A stretch of 64,000 bases of DNA from the NCBI RefSeq assembly GCF_902726645.1, contig NZ_CACVAO010000001.1:806001-870000 (forward strand), in the 5' to 3' direction. This DNA is from Halobacillus ihumii. GTDB taxonomy: Bacteria > Bacillota > Bacilli > Bacillales > Halobacillaceae. Every line of letters starts with the position of its first letter. The first letter of the stretch is position 1. The position numbers and the translations under genes are program-made. A model generated the notes under the pieces. It did not search any database. It was not told where the DNA came from and worked only from the letters and a program-made list of their open reading frames with translations. Below, in pieces: positions 30,060 to 40,265 of this stretch.

Positions 30060-31460
30060 TTAAAAGTTTACATGGTTTCTTGGATTTACAGCATTACTCT
30101 TCGAAGCATTCCAAGGTCCTTCATGGATTTCAAAATGCAAGTGTGGTCCAGTTGAATTACCAGTAGACCCCATTAATCCTAGAGTAGTTCCCTGACTTAC
30201 AGATTGCCCTGTACTGACATTACGGTTCTGCATATGGGCATAAACCGTTGTGTAAACTTGACCATTAATATAGTGTGTTAGGAAAACAACATTTCCATAA
30301 CTTGAAGAATAATAGGAACGTAATACTGTTCCTGAAGCTGCTGCTACTACCGGTCTGCCGTTTCCGCCAATGTCAATTCCAGGGTGACTGCCTCCCCAAC
30401 GGGCTCCAAACTCTGAAGTAACAGATCCACTGGCAGGTCGAATAAACTTACCACTTGCTGACGGAATGGAAACGGGTGCTGGAGCAGATGAACTGCTTAC
30501 ACTGGCACTCGCGCTGGTACTACCGGAACTGTCAGATTCCGACTCAGCTTCCTCTGCTGCAGCCTGGCGCTGTCTTTCCAGCTCTTTCTGTCTTTCAATT
30601 TCAGCTTTGATCTGAGCACGATTTTCTTTTGCATTTTGAATCGCTTGTTGGATCGTAGCTTCCTGATTACTCAAAATAGCTTGTTCTTCCTCAAGTTCCA
30701 TCTTATGTTTGTGAAGCTGTTCATTTTGGATTTCAAGCTCTTCCATAAGCTCTTTCTTTTCTGCTAACTTAGCATCAAGATCTGCTTTAATAGCTTCTAA
30801 TTCTTGCTTTTGTTCTTCTAGTTTTTGCTTTTGCTGTTCTAATTCTTTCTTTCTTTCTTCTACTTCAATTTTCTTTTCTTCTAAAAGTTTCTTATCTGCC
30901 ATATGTTTATCAAGAATGTCTTTATCCTGATCCATAATTGTTGTCACTGCAGATGCACGGTCAATCAAATCCCCGAAGTTTTGAGCACCCATTAAAACTT
31001 CCAAGTACTTAACATCCCCGCCGCTTTGCTGCATGGCACGTAAGCGTTTAGTTAGAAGCTGTTCTCTTTTTTCAATCCGTTTTTTGAGGACTTTAATTTC
31101 CTCTTCCAGCTTTTTAATTTCTGCTTCGTTTTTCTTGATCGCTTCTTCGTTTTCTTTAATTTCTTTTTCTTTCGTACGAAGCTGTTCCTGAATATCTGTT
31201 AATTCTTGATCAAGAGAAGCCATTTGTGATTCAGTTTCTGCTTGTTCTTCTTCATTTTCTTCAATCTTTTCTTTTGTTTCATTTGCTTTCTCAGAAATAT
31301 TTCCCTGTTTTTCATTTACATTTCCTTGTTCTTCTTCAAGGTCACTTAGCTTGTCCTTTACGTTATCGAGTTCTGAATTTGCCTCTACGCTTCCAGTTGA
31401 AGTCAGCAGAGAACCTAATACGAATAAAAAGGCAAGTAAGACTATGTTTAGTTTCTTCAT
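30060..31460 (-). CDS. EnvC-like coiled-coil M23 murein hydrolase
   Basis: Secreted peptidoglycan endopeptidase of 466 residues. It has a signal peptide (about 1-28), a very long Glu/Lys/Gln-rich coiled coil (about 30-300), a Ser/Ala linker (about 305-335) and a C-terminal lysostaphin-type M23 domain with the zinc-binding H-P-G-I-D-I-G and H-L-H-F-E-I motifs. ATG 31460 follows AGGGG; an in-frame TTG precedes it. It lies directly downstream of ftsEX. In Escherichia coli FtsEX controls EnvC and in B. subtilis CwlO, so I infer that this is the FtsEX-controlled hydrolase or activator here. Confidence 0.88.
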   Translation of the reverse strand: MKKLNIVLLAFLFVLGSLLTSTGSVEANSELDNVKDKLSDLEEEQGNVNEKQGNISEKANETKEKIEENEEEQAETESQMASLDQELTDIQEQLRTKEKEIKENEEAIKKNEAEIKKLEEEIKVLKKRIEKREQLLTKRLRAMQQSGGDVKYLEVLMGAQNFGDLIDRASAVTTIMDQDKDILDKHMADKKLLEEKKIEVEERKKELEQQKQKLEEQKQELEAIKADLDAKLAEKKELMEELEIQNEQLHKHKMELEEEQAILSNQEATIQQAIQNAKENRAQIKAEIERQKELERQRQAAAEEAESESDSSGSTSASASVSSSSAPAPVSIPSASGKFIRPASGSVTSEFGARWGGSHPGIDIGGNGRPVVAAASGTVLRSYYSSSYGNVVFLTHYINGQVYTTVYAHMQNRNVSTGQSVSQGTTLGLMGSTGNSTGPHLHFEIHEGPWNASKSNAVNPRNHVNF

Positions 31461-31489
31461 CAAAATTCTTTCCCCTCTCCCCAGTGGTC

Positions 31490-32383
31490 CTAGACTTTTA
31501 AGAATTTACGAACACTCATCACGCTTCCCCAAACGCCAATGAAGGCCCCGATTGCCAGTATGATCCCCGAGAGCTGCAAGGCAAATGGGTAGAAAGGCAG
31601 CAGTTCAATAAATTCAAATTTAATGTTATCTCGTAAGTTGTAGTAGAGATAATAGTAGCCTGTTACAACCGCAGCAATTGGAATAATCGATCCAAGGACT
31701 CCTAGCAGCAGACCTTCTATGAAAAACGGCCAGCGAATAAAGCCATTTGTAGCTCCTACTAGTTTCATAATTCCAATTTCCTTACGGCGAGCAATAATTG
31801 TGATTTTAATTGTATTTGAAATGAGGAAAATGGCGGTAAAGACAAGTCCAATAATTAAGGCAAGTCCTATCGTTCTTGCATATTTGTTGAACTGGAAGAT
31901 TTGCTGAACGACTTCTTCCCCGTAGTCTACCTGGTAGACGTAATCCATTTTCTCAATTTTTTCAGCTATATCAACGGTATCGATTGGATCTTTTGGTTTA
32001 ATGATAAAGGCATCATTCAAAGGATTGCTTTGTTTAAACAGTTCAAAAGCTTGTCCCTTTTCACCAAGACTATCAATCAATTGGTTTAGTTCTTCCTCTT
32101 TTGAGGAAAAATTAATAGAGCCAACCTCAGATATATCTTCAATTTCTTCTCTCAAGTTATTGATTTGTTCTTCTGAGGCCGTCAAGTCAAGCAGTACTTT
32201 CACTTCTACATCTTCTTCCACATTCGATGCAATTTCGTTCAAATTGAGCATCAGTGCGAGAAAGACTCCGACGAGCAGTAAAGTTGTCGTCACAGCACCG
32301 ATGGCTGAAACTGTCATCCATCCGTTACGCCAAACACTTTTACTTCCTTCACGTGTGTGTCTGCCAAGGGTCCTAAATTTCAT
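31490..32383 (-). CDS. ftsX: Cell-division ABC permease FtsX
   Basis: Membrane partner of FtsE, transmitting ATP-driven changes to an extracellular murein hydrolase. The 297-residue protein has one N-terminal helix, an extracellular domain (about 50-165) and three C-terminal helices with A-R-R-K-E-I-G-I-M-K-L-V-G-A-T in the coupling region. I take ATG 32383, about nine bases after GGGGGG; ATG 32389 in frame is the alternative. It overlaps the end of ftsE by 11 bases. Confidence 0.95.
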   Translation of the reverse strand: MKFRTLGRHTREGSKSVWRNGWMTVSAIGAVTTTLLLVGVFLALMLNLNEIASNVEEDVEVKVLLDLTASEEQINNLREEIEDISEVGSINFSSKEEELNQLIDSLGEKGQAFELFKQSNPLNDAFIIKPKDPIDTVDIAEKIEKMDYVYQVDYGEEVVQQIFQFNKYARTIGLALIIGLVFTAIFLISNTIKITIIARRKEIGIMKLVGATNGFIRWPFFIEGLLLGVLGSIIPIAAVVTGYYYLYYNLRDNIKFEFIELLPFYPFALQLSGIILAIGAFIGVWGSVMSVRKFLKV

Positions 32384-33059
32384 AACCATATTCCCCCCGT
32401 GCTTCATCACGCACAATTTGGCCATCTTCAATAGCAATTACACGCTTACGGATTGTGTTGACGATTTCCTGACTATGTGTAGCCATTAAAACGGTAGTAC
32501 CTCTGGAATTTATTTCTTCAAGAATATGCATAATTTCCCATGACGTATCAGGATCGAGGTTTCCCGTAGGTTCATCAGCAATCAGCAGCTGAGGATGATT
32601 CACAATAGCGCGTGCAATGGAAACTCTCTGTTGTTCCCCGCCTGACAGTTCATCAGGGATAAAGCGTGCTTTATTTTTCAAACGAACTTGATCTAAAACA
32701 TCCATAACCCGACGTCGAATTTGGTTTGGAGATTCTTCGATAACCTCTAAAGCAAATGCGACGTTTTCATAGACTGTTAATCTAGGAAGCAGGCGGAAAT
32801 CCTGATATACAACCCCGATATTACGTCGTAAGTGTGGTACTCTCCGCTCTTTAATAGTTGCTAAATTATAATCATTAATAACAATTGATCCCTTGCTAGG
32901 TTTTTCTTCACGGAACATTAACTTTATAAAAGTTGACTTCCCTGCACCACTTGGACCAACAATATAAACAAATTCTCCTTGAGCAATATGTACATCGACG
33001 CCGTTTAGGGCCGTAACACCATTAGGATAAGTCTTGTAGACTCCCTTCATATCTATCAT
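32373..33059 (-). CDS. ftsE: Cell-division ATP-binding protein FtsE
   Basis: Cytoplasmic ATPase of the FtsEX complex. The 228-residue protein has Walker A G-P-S-G-A-G-K-S-T near residue 36, the FtsE-typical Y-Q-D-F-R-L-L Q-loop, signature L-S-G-G-E-Q-Q-R and Walker B L-L-I-A-D-E-P-T-G-N-L-D. It starts at ATG 33059. It is first in an ftsE-ftsX-M23 operon that ends at the terminator near 30.0 kb. Confidence 0.97.
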   Translation of the reverse strand: MIDMKGVYKTYPNGVTALNGVDVHIAQGEFVYIVGPSGAGKSTFIKLMFREEKPSKGSIVINDYNLATIKERRVPHLRRNIGVVYQDFRLLPRLTVYENVAFALEVIEESPNQIRRRVMDVLDQVRLKNKARFIPDELSGGEQQRVSIARAIVNHPQLLIADEPTGNLDPDTSWEIMHILEEINSRGTTVLMATHSQEIVNTIRKRVIAIEDGQIVRDEARGEYGYEI

Positions 33060-33440
33060 ATTTCTATCACCTTAACTCCTTAATTGATGTAAATCTAGGA
33101 TGCGTTCCCTTCAGCTTTTAAACGAAAAGTCACAAGTCCTCATTCATTATAACATCTTAATTCGATTTTTTTAGACATAAAATTATTACATTTATATTTC
33201 AAGAATGTAATCATATTGCTAATATTCGTCATAACTTTTAAAAACCCTGCCGACTTTTGTAGAAACCAATTCTTATAAGATAGCTATAATCAAAGATAGA
33301 AAAAATCATTTTTCTTAATAGGGAATTCTTTCAATCACCTATTAGAGAAACGATAAAATTAAAAAAAACGCCTGTCGATACTTCCTTTCTCACACAAAAA
33401 AACCCGGCTGATCAATCAGCCGGGTTGGTGGTAAGTATCA
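33060..33440. other. Intergenic region ftsE / cccB
   Basis: AT-rich, about 380 bp, with no supported gene. The cccB terminator lies at 33396-33426. On the minus strand a TATAAT hexamer at 33146-33151 may be the -10 of the ftsE promoter; its -35 is unclear. Confidence 0.5.
33396..33426 (-). terminator. Terminator after cccB
   Basis: Stem CCCGGCTGAT with loop CA and ATCAGCCGGG, followed by a long T-run on the minus strand, just downstream of the cytochrome gene. Confidence 0.92.
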
Positions 33441-33806
33441 CTATTTTTTGTTAGCTAACCATTTAGCTAAGTTTTGTACGTTTTCTACATTACCGCCTTG
33501 TGGTGGCATTTGCCCTTTACCATTCTTAATGATGTCAGCAATTTCATCTGCGGAATACTTTGAACCAATTTCCTGTAAATTTGGTCCTACAGCACCAGAA
33601 AGATCTCCGCCATGGCAGCTTGCACAGGTTTGCTCGTAAGCTTGTTCTGCTGCTTGTACATTTACTTCTGAGTTAGCTTTTTCTTCAGTTGATGAACCGC
33701 CATTGTTTCCTTCACCGGAGTCGGCTCCTTCCTCACCGCCGCCTCCGCCGCAAGCGGCTAACACTAAAGCTGTTCCAAATAATACAGTTAGTAATTTCTT
33801 TTTCAA
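33441..33806 (-). CDS. cccB: Lipoprotein cytochrome c551
   Basis: Small membrane-tethered c-type cytochrome that carries electrons on the outer face of the membrane. The 121-residue precursor has a lipoprotein signal ending L-A-A-C-G, a Gly/Ser/Glu-rich linker (about 20-48), the heme-binding C-A-S-C-H motif and a downstream M-P-P-Q-G methionine ligand. Length and layout match B. subtilis CccB. Maturation would need Lgt, encoded in this window. Confidence 0.9.
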   Translation of the reverse strand: MKKKLLTVLFGTALVLAACGGGGGEEGADSGEGNNGGSSTEEKANSEVNVQAAEQAYEQTCASCHGGDLSGAVGPNLQEIGSKYSADEIADIIKNGKGQMPPQGGNVENVQNLAKWLANKK

Positions 33807-33957
33807 TGTTGTACCTCCTCATAGACAAAATTAGTCATGATAGTATGTAGTATTACCCAATGTTTGTTATTTAAAACCCAAAACCTGTTCCAATATCATG
33901 ATGGTCTTATCAAACCAAGCTTGGGTAATACCTCTTCTTGATTTAGCATGCCCCTGC

Positions 33958-34839
33958 TTAATGTTTTGATGCTTCTGCGTTCTCAACAATTTCATAAATA
34001 GCTGACAGCACATCATCATGCATATCTGAGCGCTCAAGCGCCATGGCAATTGTAGTTTTAATAAACCCTAACTGGTCACCTACATCATAGCGGTCTCCTT
34101 CAAACTCATACCCATACACTGGCTTTGTGGCATTCAGCCTTTCAATCGCGTCTGTCAGTTGGATTTCGCCACCTGCTCCTTCTCCTTGATTATCAAGAAG
34201 TTCCATAATCTCTGGCGTTAAAATATATCGGCCCATGATGGCTAAACGTGAAGGTGCTTCTCCTGGAGCCGGTTTCTCAACAAAGTGTTCTACTTGATAG
34301 CGGCGTCCATTTTGATCTTTAGGGGAAATGATACCATACCTTGAGGTTTCCTCTTCTGGTACTTGTTTTACACCGATAATGGAAGCGTCCGTTTCTTCGT
34401 ATTGATTGATCAGCTGCTTCAGGCAAGGCTCGTCTGAACGAACAATATCATCTCCTAGCAAAACAGCAAAAGGCTCATTGCCAATAAATTTCCTGGCACA
34501 CCAGACAGCATGTCCAAGACCTTTTGGTTCTTTTTGCCGAATGTAATGGATATCAACCGAACCAGGTCGTTTCACTCTTTCCAGTAAGTCTAACTTTCCC
34601 TTTTTATACAAGTTATCTTCAAGCTCAAACGCATGGTCAAAATGGTCTTCAATCGCACGCTTTCCTTTTCCTGTCACAATAATAATATCCTCAATACCCG
34701 AGGCAATAGCTTCTTCAACGATGTATTGAATTGTCGGTTTATCCACGATCGGGAGCATTTCTTTCGGCATAGCTTTAGTAGCTGGAAGGAATCGTGTTCC
34801 AAGACCAGCAGCCGGAATAATCGCCTTTTTCACATTCAT
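33958..34839 (-). CDS. gtaB: UTP-glucose-1-phosphate uridylyltransferase
   Basis: Makes UDP-glucose for wall teichoic acid glucosylation, glycolipids and exopolysaccharide. The 293-residue protein has the nucleotidyltransferase start [24 protein letters not shown], and the F-V-E-K-P and G-R-Y-I-L-T-P-E-I stretches of GalU/GtaB. ATG 34839 is preceded by AAGGGCGG. It is flanked upstream by a MITE-like repeat, so its promoter is in or near 34840-34937. Confidence 0.96.
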   Translation of the reverse strand: MNVKKAIIPAAGLGTRFLPATKAMPKEMLPIVDKPTIQYIVEEAIASGIEDIIIVTGKGKRAIEDHFDHAFELEDNLYKKGKLDLLERVKRPGSVDIHYIRQKEPKGLGHAVWCARKFIGNEPFAVLLGDDIVRSDEPCLKQLINQYEETDASIIGVKQVPEEETSRYGIISPKDQNGRRYQVEHFVEKPAPGEAPSRLAIMGRYILTPEIMELLDNQGEGAGGEIQLTDAIERLNATKPVYGYEFEGDRYDVGDQLGFIKTTIAMALERSDMHDDVLSAIYEIVENAEASKH

Positions 34840-34937
34840 GGTGAATACCGCCCTTCATATAGATAGCTGTTCATGATTAGAATAGCAAATTTCTCCAAAA
34901 AAACACAGTACACCATCTGTGCCGTCTTCAATATATA

Positions 34938-35293
34938 AGAGGATGGGACGAAACTGTGTTAAGCATAAAATAATCCGAACGATTTTAATGGAAATCAACT
35001 CGGATTATTTAGGTATCTAGAAAAGGATCTCAACCATCGCTCCGTCAAAATACTCCGCTTTCCGCGGCCCTCGCGAGTAGTGGGGTCGTTCGATGTTGGC
35101 AAAGGACGTGCCGAACTTAATCGAACTTCCTTTTTACTGCCTCCTTGTGCAGGCACACTTCGGGACCACACCTAGGCCTTTCCTCCCGCAGGAGTCTACG
35201 TATTTTGACTACGCTAATGATCTGCGTTTATACTATTCAAATTTTTACCGTTCGCTATTTGACATCACTGCTTTACATATTCTCAGCTTCTAT
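34938..35293. repeat. Intergenic MITE-like element, copy 2 (reverse, enlarged)
   Basis: Reverse-orientation copy of the element at 12502-12798. It has AGAGGATGGGACGAAA at the left and a degenerate TATTCTCAGCTTCT end at the right, with CGCTCCGTCAAAATAC, CGCAGGAGTCTACG and TTTTGACTACGCTAATGAT in the core. It is about 60 bp longer because the centre has different sequence (GGACGTGCCGAAC region). It ends within five bases of the prfB stop. An ORF across it is fortuitous. Confidence 0.75.
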
Positions 35294-35297
35294 GTGG

Positions 35298-36399
35298 TTA
35301 ATCCATTTGAGAACGTAAATAAGCATTGATGAATTTATCGAGTTCTCCATCCATGACACCTTGGGTATTGCCCACATCCAAATTGGTTCGATGATCTTTT
35401 ACCATCGAGTACGGATGGAACACATAGGAACGGATCTGACTGCCCCAACCAATTTCTTTCTGTTCGCCACGGATATCATCAATCTCAGCCTGCTGACGTT
35501 CAATCTCAAGTTGGTAAAGCTTCGACTTGAGCATTTTCATAGCCTGTTCCCGGTTTTTAATTTGGGAACGTTCAGACTGACATGTGACCACAGTATTAGT
35601 AGGCGTATGGGTGATTCTCACAGCGGAATCAGTTGTATTAACGTGCTGTCCGCCAGCCCCGCTTGAGCGGTAAGTATCAATTTTCAGATCTTCAGTGCGT
35701 ACGTCAATTTCAACTTCATCATTAAATTCAGGCATAACTTCACACGAAACAAACGATGTATGTCGACGCCCGGATGAGTCAAAGGGGGAAATCCGTACAA
35801 GTCGATGAACCCCTTTTTCTGCTTTTAAATAACCGTAGGCGTTATGACCTTTAATGAGCAGCGTAACACTTTTCACGCCTGCTTCATCCCCCGCAAGATA
35901 GTCCATAGTTTGGACGGAAAAACCTTTCTTTTCTGCCCATCTCGTGTACATACGCAGCAACATGCTTGCCCAGTCCTGTGATTCGGTACCCCCGGCGCCC
36001 GGATGTAATTCAAGGATGGCATTATTCTTATCATAAGGCTCACTTAACAAAATATTAAGCTCGAACTGGTCCAGATCGCTGACGAGTTTCTCAACTTGCT
36101 CCTCAAGTTCTGACCGAAGATCTTCATCCTCTTCTTCCTTCACGAGCTCGTAGGATACTTCCAGGTTTTCGTGTGTTTCTTCATGATCTTCCAAGGTGTG
36201 AACTAACCCCTTCAGACCATTTACTTCATTAATTACTTGTTGAGCTGTATCCTGATCATCCCAAAAGCCAGGCTCAGTCATTTGCTCTTCAAGTTCAGCG
36301 ATGCGAGTCTTTTTTTGGTCGGCGTCAAAGAGACCCCCTAAAGTCCGCTAGCTGTTTAGCTGTATTGTCTAATTCATGGCGAATTTCTGCCATATCCAT
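35298..36399 (-). CDS. prfB: Peptide chain release factor 2 with programmed +1 frameshift
   Basis: RF2 recognises UGA and UAA stops. Translation starts at ATG 36399 after AGAGGAG, reads about 24 codons to C-T-T then an in-frame TGA (36325-36327), and must slip +1 to continue in the main frame. The slip site is the classic AGGGGGTCTCTTTGAC, with a Shine-Dalgarno-like AGGGGG three bases before CTTTGA. The joined product is 366 residues, with the G-G-Q tripeptide in S-S-G-A-G-G-Q-H-V and the S-P-F recognition motif in R-I-S-P-F-D. High RF2 ends its own synthesis at UGA. It lies downstream of secA as in B. subtilis. Confidence 0.98.
36325..36340 (-). promoter_or_regulatory. RF2 autoregulatory frameshift site
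   Basis: On the minus strand AGGGGGTCTCTTTGAC combines an internal Shine-Dalgarno-like AGGGGG, the slippery CTT codon and the in-frame TGA. This is the conserved bacterial prfB recoding signal, not a mutation. Confidence 0.97.
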
Positions 36400-36474
36400 C
36401 ACAATCACTCCTCTTACTGTTCGTTTTACACAAGGCAAGACACCCTCACTTGAAGAGAGTGCCTCAGCTCTTTA

Positions 36475-38991
36475 TTACTTGCCATGACAGTTTTTATACT
36501 TCTTGCCGCTTCCACATGGACAAGGATCATTTCGACCCACGGTATCCTTCTTCACGAAGGGCTTTTTCTTCTTACTTTCCTTATCCTCACCACTTGAGCC
36601 GGAAACGGCTTTCGCTCCTTCTGCCACTTCCTGGCGCTGCAAGTTATTTCTGATTTGAGCTTTCATAACATAACGGGCGACTTCTTCATCAATGGATTTG
36701 ACCATTTTCTCGAACATGCTATAGCCTTCAAATTGATATTCACGCAATGGGTCGTTCTGACCGTAGGCTCGCAAGTGAATTCCTTGACGAAGTTGATCCA
36801 TTTGGTCTATATGGTCCATCCATTTCTGGTCAACAGTACGAAGCAAGATTACTTTTTCAAATTCACGCATTTGTTCTGCTGAGAGTTCTTCTTCCTTCTC
36901 ATTGTAGCGCATCTTCACTTTATCGAGGATCAGTTCCTGCATTTCTTCAGGTTCTTTACCTTTCAAGTCTCCTGCTGTGATGTCCCCTTCTTCCAATAAG
37001 TTAGCTCGTACATATTCAACGATTGAATCAAGCTCCCAATTCTCGTCTTCATCATCTGCCGTATGAACTTGAACAGTTTCGGCTACTGTACGTTCTATCA
37101 TTTGTTCAATGATCTCACGCAAGCCTTCTGAATTCAGTACATCAAAGCGCTGTTTATAGATAACTTCACGCTGCTGACGCAGGACGTCATCATAAGAAAG
37201 GACCGTTTTACGAGCGTCAAAGTTGTTACCTTCCACACGTTTTTGAGCGGACTCAACAGCACGAGAAATCATTTTACTCTCAATCGGCTGTGAATCATCC
37301 ATCCCCAGTCGTTCCATCATGCTGCGCATATTGTCAGAAGCGAAACGACGCATTAATTCATCGTCTGTAGCCAGGTAGAATTGGGACATTCCAGGGTCTC
37401 CCTGACGACCGGAACGACCACGCAGCTGGTTATCAATCCGTCGTGATTCATGACGCTCTGTCCCAATAACCGCTAGACCGCCGGCTTCAACAACGCCTTC
37501 TCCCAGTTTAATATCCGTACCACGTCCCGCCATGTTGGTGGCAATGGTTACCGCACTCTTCTGACCGGCATTCTCAATGATCTCAGCTTCACGGAAGTGG
37601 TTCTTCGCGTTTAACACATTGTGAGGCACCTTAGCTTTTGTTAAATAGCGGGAAATAATTTCAGACGTCTCAACAGCTACTGTACCTACAAGCACAGGCT
37701 GGCCATTCTGATAACGTTCTTTAATATCTTCTACAACAGCACGGAACTTACCATCCATTGTTTTATAAACAAGGTCAGCTTTATCATCACGGACAATCGG
37801 TTTGTTCGTTGGAATGACCACAACCCGCATGTTATAAATGTTCAGGAATTCCTCTTCTTCCGTTTTCGCCGTACCCGTCATACCGGACAGCTTTTCATAC
37901 ATTCGGAAGAGGTTCTGGAAGGTAATGGATGCCAGTGTCATACTCTCGTTTTGAATTTGCAAGCCTTCTTTAGCCTCAATGGACTGATGCAAGCCATCAC
38001 TATAACGACGGCCTTTCATCAGACGGCCGGTAAATTGGTCAACTATGACAACTTCACCTTCATCCACGACATAATCCGTGTCGCGGTGCATCGTTACATG
38101 GGCTTTCAAAGCCTGGTTGATATGATGAATCAACGACACATTTGATAAATCGAACAGGTTCTCAATCTTGAAAAAGCCTTCTGCTTTATTGATCCCCTCT
38201 TCCGTCAATTGAACATTTTTTGTTTTTTCATCATATGTGAAGTCTTCTTCCTTGCTAAGCAGACGCACGAAAGCATTTGCCGACTGATAAAGATCAGCTG
38301 ATTTAGATGCTGTCCCGGAAATAATCAATGGCGTTCTCGCCTCATCGATTAAAATTGAGTCTACTTCATCAATAATGGCAAAATGGAGCGGACGCTGAAC
38401 CATCTGCTCTTTATAAAGCACCATGTTATCGCGTAAATAATCAAAGCCGAATTCATTGTTTGTTCCATACGTAATGTCGGCAGCATACGCTTCACGTTTC
38501 TCGTCCTTAGACAAATCGTTGGTGTTTAAACCGACAGTCAGACCAAGGAATTTATACAGCTCGCCCATCTCTGTTGCGTCACGACTCGCTAAGTAATCGT
38601 TGACCGTAATAATATGGACACCTTTACCTGTAATCGCATTAAGATAAGCCGGCATCGTGGAAGCAAGGGTTTTACCTTCCCCTGTCTTCATCTCGGAAAT
38701 ATTCCCTTCGTGTAAAGCAACCCCGCCTATAAGCTGAACTGTAAACGGGCGCATATTAAGCACACGTTTTGAAGCTTCACGGACGACCGCAAAGGCTTCA
38801 ACTAACATAGCATCCAATTTTTCGCCTTTTTCATAACGTTGTTTGAATTCATTTGTTTTTTCTTTTAACCCATCGTCTGATAGTTTCTCCATATCAGATT
38901 CTAGGGCATCAATTTGCTCAGCGATCTTACCCAGTCGCTTGAGCTGACGTGTATTATCATCACCAAAAATTTTCTTTAAAGTTCCAAGCAT
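36475..38991 (-). CDS. secA: Preprotein translocase ATPase SecA
   Basis: Motor that pushes unfolded preproteins through SecYEG. The 838-residue protein has Walker A G-E-G-K-T-L-A-S near residue 105, D-E-V-D-S-I-L motif II, the [10 protein letters not shown] motif and a C-terminal zinc/SecB-type tail [16 protein letters not shown] 38991 follows GAGGAGCGG; a longer in-frame start has no ribosome site. No clear terminator separates it from prfB, so the pair may be co-transcribed. Confidence 0.99.
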   Translation of the reverse strand: MLGTLKKIFGDDNTRQLKRLGKIAEQIDALESDMEKLSDDGLKEKTNEFKQRYEKGEKLDAMLVEAFAVVREASKRVLNMRPFTVQLIGGVALHEGNISEMKTGEGKTLASTMPAYLNAITGKGVHIITVNDYLASRDATEMGELYKFLGLTVGLNTNDLSKDEKREAYAADITYGTNNEFGFDYLRDNMVLYKEQMVQRPLHFAIIDEVDSILIDEARTPLIISGTASKSADLYQSANAFVRLLSKEEDFTYDEKTKNVQLTEEGINKAEGFFKIENLFDLSNVSLIHHINQALKAHVTMHRDTDYVVDEGEVVIVDQFTGRLMKGRRYSDGLHQSIEAKEGLQIQNESMTLASITFQNLFRMYEKLSGMTGTAKTEEEEFLNIYNMRVVVIPTNKPIVRDDKADLVYKTMDGKFRAVVEDIKERYQNGQPVLVGTVAVETSEIISRYLTKAKVPHNVLNAKNHFREAEIIENAGQKSAVTIATNMAGRGTDIKLGEGVVEAGGLAVIGTERHESRRIDNQLRGRSGRQGDPGMSQFYLATDDELMRRFASDNMRSMMERLGMDDSQPIESKMISRAVESAQKRVEGNNFDARKTVLSYDDVLRQQREVIYKQRFDVLNSEGLREIIEQMIERTVAETVQVHTADDEDENWELDSIVEYVRANLLEEGDITAGDLKGKEPEEMQELILDKVKMRYNEKEEELSAEQMREFEKVILLRTVDQKWMDHIDQMDQLRQGIHLRAYGQNDPLREYQFEGYSMFEKMVKSIDEEVARYVMKAQIRNNLQRQEVAEGAKAVSGSSGEDKESKKKKPFVKKDTVGRNDPCPCGSGKKYKNCHGK

Positions 38992-39180
38992 TGCAACCGC
39001 TCCTCTATTGATTTCCAATCTTCGGTTGAGTAGTATAATCCATTCTTTATCATAACACTAAGAGGAGCATAGTGACAACAAATCAGTCAGGCTATATCCG
39101 CTCATTTCACCGGTTTAGTTCATTGTGCCATACAGATGAATAGACAACCCGGGGATGGATTGTCTATGGAGAGGAGGCGA

Positions 39181-39381
39181 TTATGAGGAGGCAGGGGTGA
39201 CCAAGCGGGGCTGACGCTCACGAATCATTTCATGCTCGATGCCTAACTGTCGCTGATCAAGGTCATACACACGGCGATTCGTGGCGCCAATAATTTCTAC
39301 GAGTTGTGCGATAGCTTCTTCTTGCTGCTGCATCCTTTGATAAAGATGAGAACAATTAGAACAAATATAAGTATGTTTCAT
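39181..39381 (-). CDS. Small CxxC protein of unknown function
   Basis: A 66-residue protein beginning MKHTYICSNCSHLYQRM, so it has one C-x-x-C pair that could bind zinc only with partners or as a dimer. The rest is helical and charged. ATG 39381 is eight bases after GGGAGG, a strong site, which makes real expression likely. I do not recognise the family. It sits alone between hpf and secA, on the same strand. Confidence 0.6.
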   Translation of the reverse strand: MKHTYICSNCSHLYQRMQQQEEAIAQLVEIIGATNRRVYDLDQRQLGIEHEMIRERQPRLVTPASS

Positions 39382-39591
39382 TCATTCGCCTCCCTGGCAG
39401 GTATGTTACAACTTAGTTATATCATCCTTTGTCCGAGAAGATAAGTGTGTAAAATTCCCCTTCCACGGCGCTGAATTGTTACAAAAAACGAATTATTCAG
39501 ACAAAAAATGACGTTTCTAAGGAAGCTTGGTAAGGACAAATATAAAGTCTGTTGTTTTTTTAAATGATTGCTCCACGTGAGGGTTTCCATG

Positions 39592-39622
39592 AAAAAAGCA
39601 GCCCTGGTTGTCCAGGACTGCT
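39592..39622 (-). terminator. Terminator after hpf
   Basis: Stem AGCAGTCCTGG...CCAGGGCTGCT followed by TTTTTT on the minus strand. Confidence 0.9.
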
Positions 39623-39641
39623 TGAACTTGATAAAGGTTTA

Positions 39642-40196
39642 TCAAGTTTCGATCAAGCCATAACGGCCATCTCGTCGTTTATATACGATGTTCGTTTCGT
39701 CTGTTAATGCGTTGGTGAAAACATAGAATGCATGCCCAAGCATATCCATTTGTAGTGCAGCTTCCTCACTATCCATCGGTTTAAGATCAAAACGCTTTGT
39801 TCTTACAATTTCAATATCGGATTCATCTTCCTTTTCAAGCACTTGTTGTTGTGCTTCTCTTTCCAGTTCAGCAAAGACGTACTTAGGAGCACCCTCCTGG
39901 CGAGACCTTCGATTGACTTTCGTTTTATGCTTTCGGATTTGTCTTTCGAGTTTATCTACCACAAGGTCGATGGCAGCGTATAAGTCAGTATTGTGTTCCT
40001 CTGCACGAAGAAGCAAGTTCTTCATCGGGATCGTTACCTCAATGGTCTGCTCATCATTATAGACACTTAAATTTACGTGAACCTCCGAAGTTAGTGGAGT
40101 ATCAAAATAGCGTTTTAATTTGCCCACCTTTTTCTCCACATATTCCTTTATGGAATCAGTCACCTCTAGATTTTCACCACGAATATTGTAATTCAT
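39642..40196 (-). CDS. hpf: Long-form ribosome hibernation promoting factor
   Basis: Dimerises 70S ribosomes into inactive 100S particles during stress and stationary phase. The 184-residue protein has the N-terminal S30AE domain (about 1-105) starting M-N-Y-N-I-R-G-E-N-L-E-V-T and a C-terminal dimerisation domain ending N-I-V-Y-K-R-R-D-G-R-Y-G-L-I. ATG 40196 follows AAAGGAGGA. The open frame extends far upstream, but that part contains the promoter. A sigma-B-type promoter lies 44 bases upstream, matching B. subtilis yvyD control. Confidence 0.96.
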   Translation of the reverse strand: MNYNIRGENLEVTDSIKEYVEKKVGKLKRYFDTPLTSEVHVNLSVYNDEQTIEVTIPMKNLLLRAEEHNTDLYAAIDLVVDKLERQIRKHKTKVNRRSRQEGAPKYVFAELEREAQQQVLEKEDESDIEIVRTKRFDLKPMDSEEAALQMDMLGHAFYVFTNALTDETNIVYKRRDGRYGLIET

Positions 40197-40239
40197 TACA
40201 AGTGTCCTCCTTTCATCCTTATGTAGTTTATATTCTACC

Positions 40240-40265
40240 ATACCCTGGGTCATTCCTGCATAAAC
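40240..40265 (-). promoter_or_regulatory. Sigma-B-type promoter of hpf
   Basis: On the minus strand GTTTAT, 14 bases, GGGTAT matches the general-stress consensus GTTTAA-N12-14-GGGTAT. B. subtilis yvyD is a known sigma-B target. Confidence 0.78.

Noticed and set aside
33867..34049. 60-residue minus-strand open frame after gtaB
   Set aside because: It overlaps the gtaB 3' end in another frame, and no ribosome site or motif was seen.
35093..35329. 78-residue plus-strand open frame in the 34.9-kb repeat
   Set aside because: It lies in the repeat core and runs into the end of prfB; fortuitous.
36325..36327. Nonsense mutation in prfB
   Set aside because: The in-frame TGA is part of the conserved autoregulatory frameshift site of RF2.
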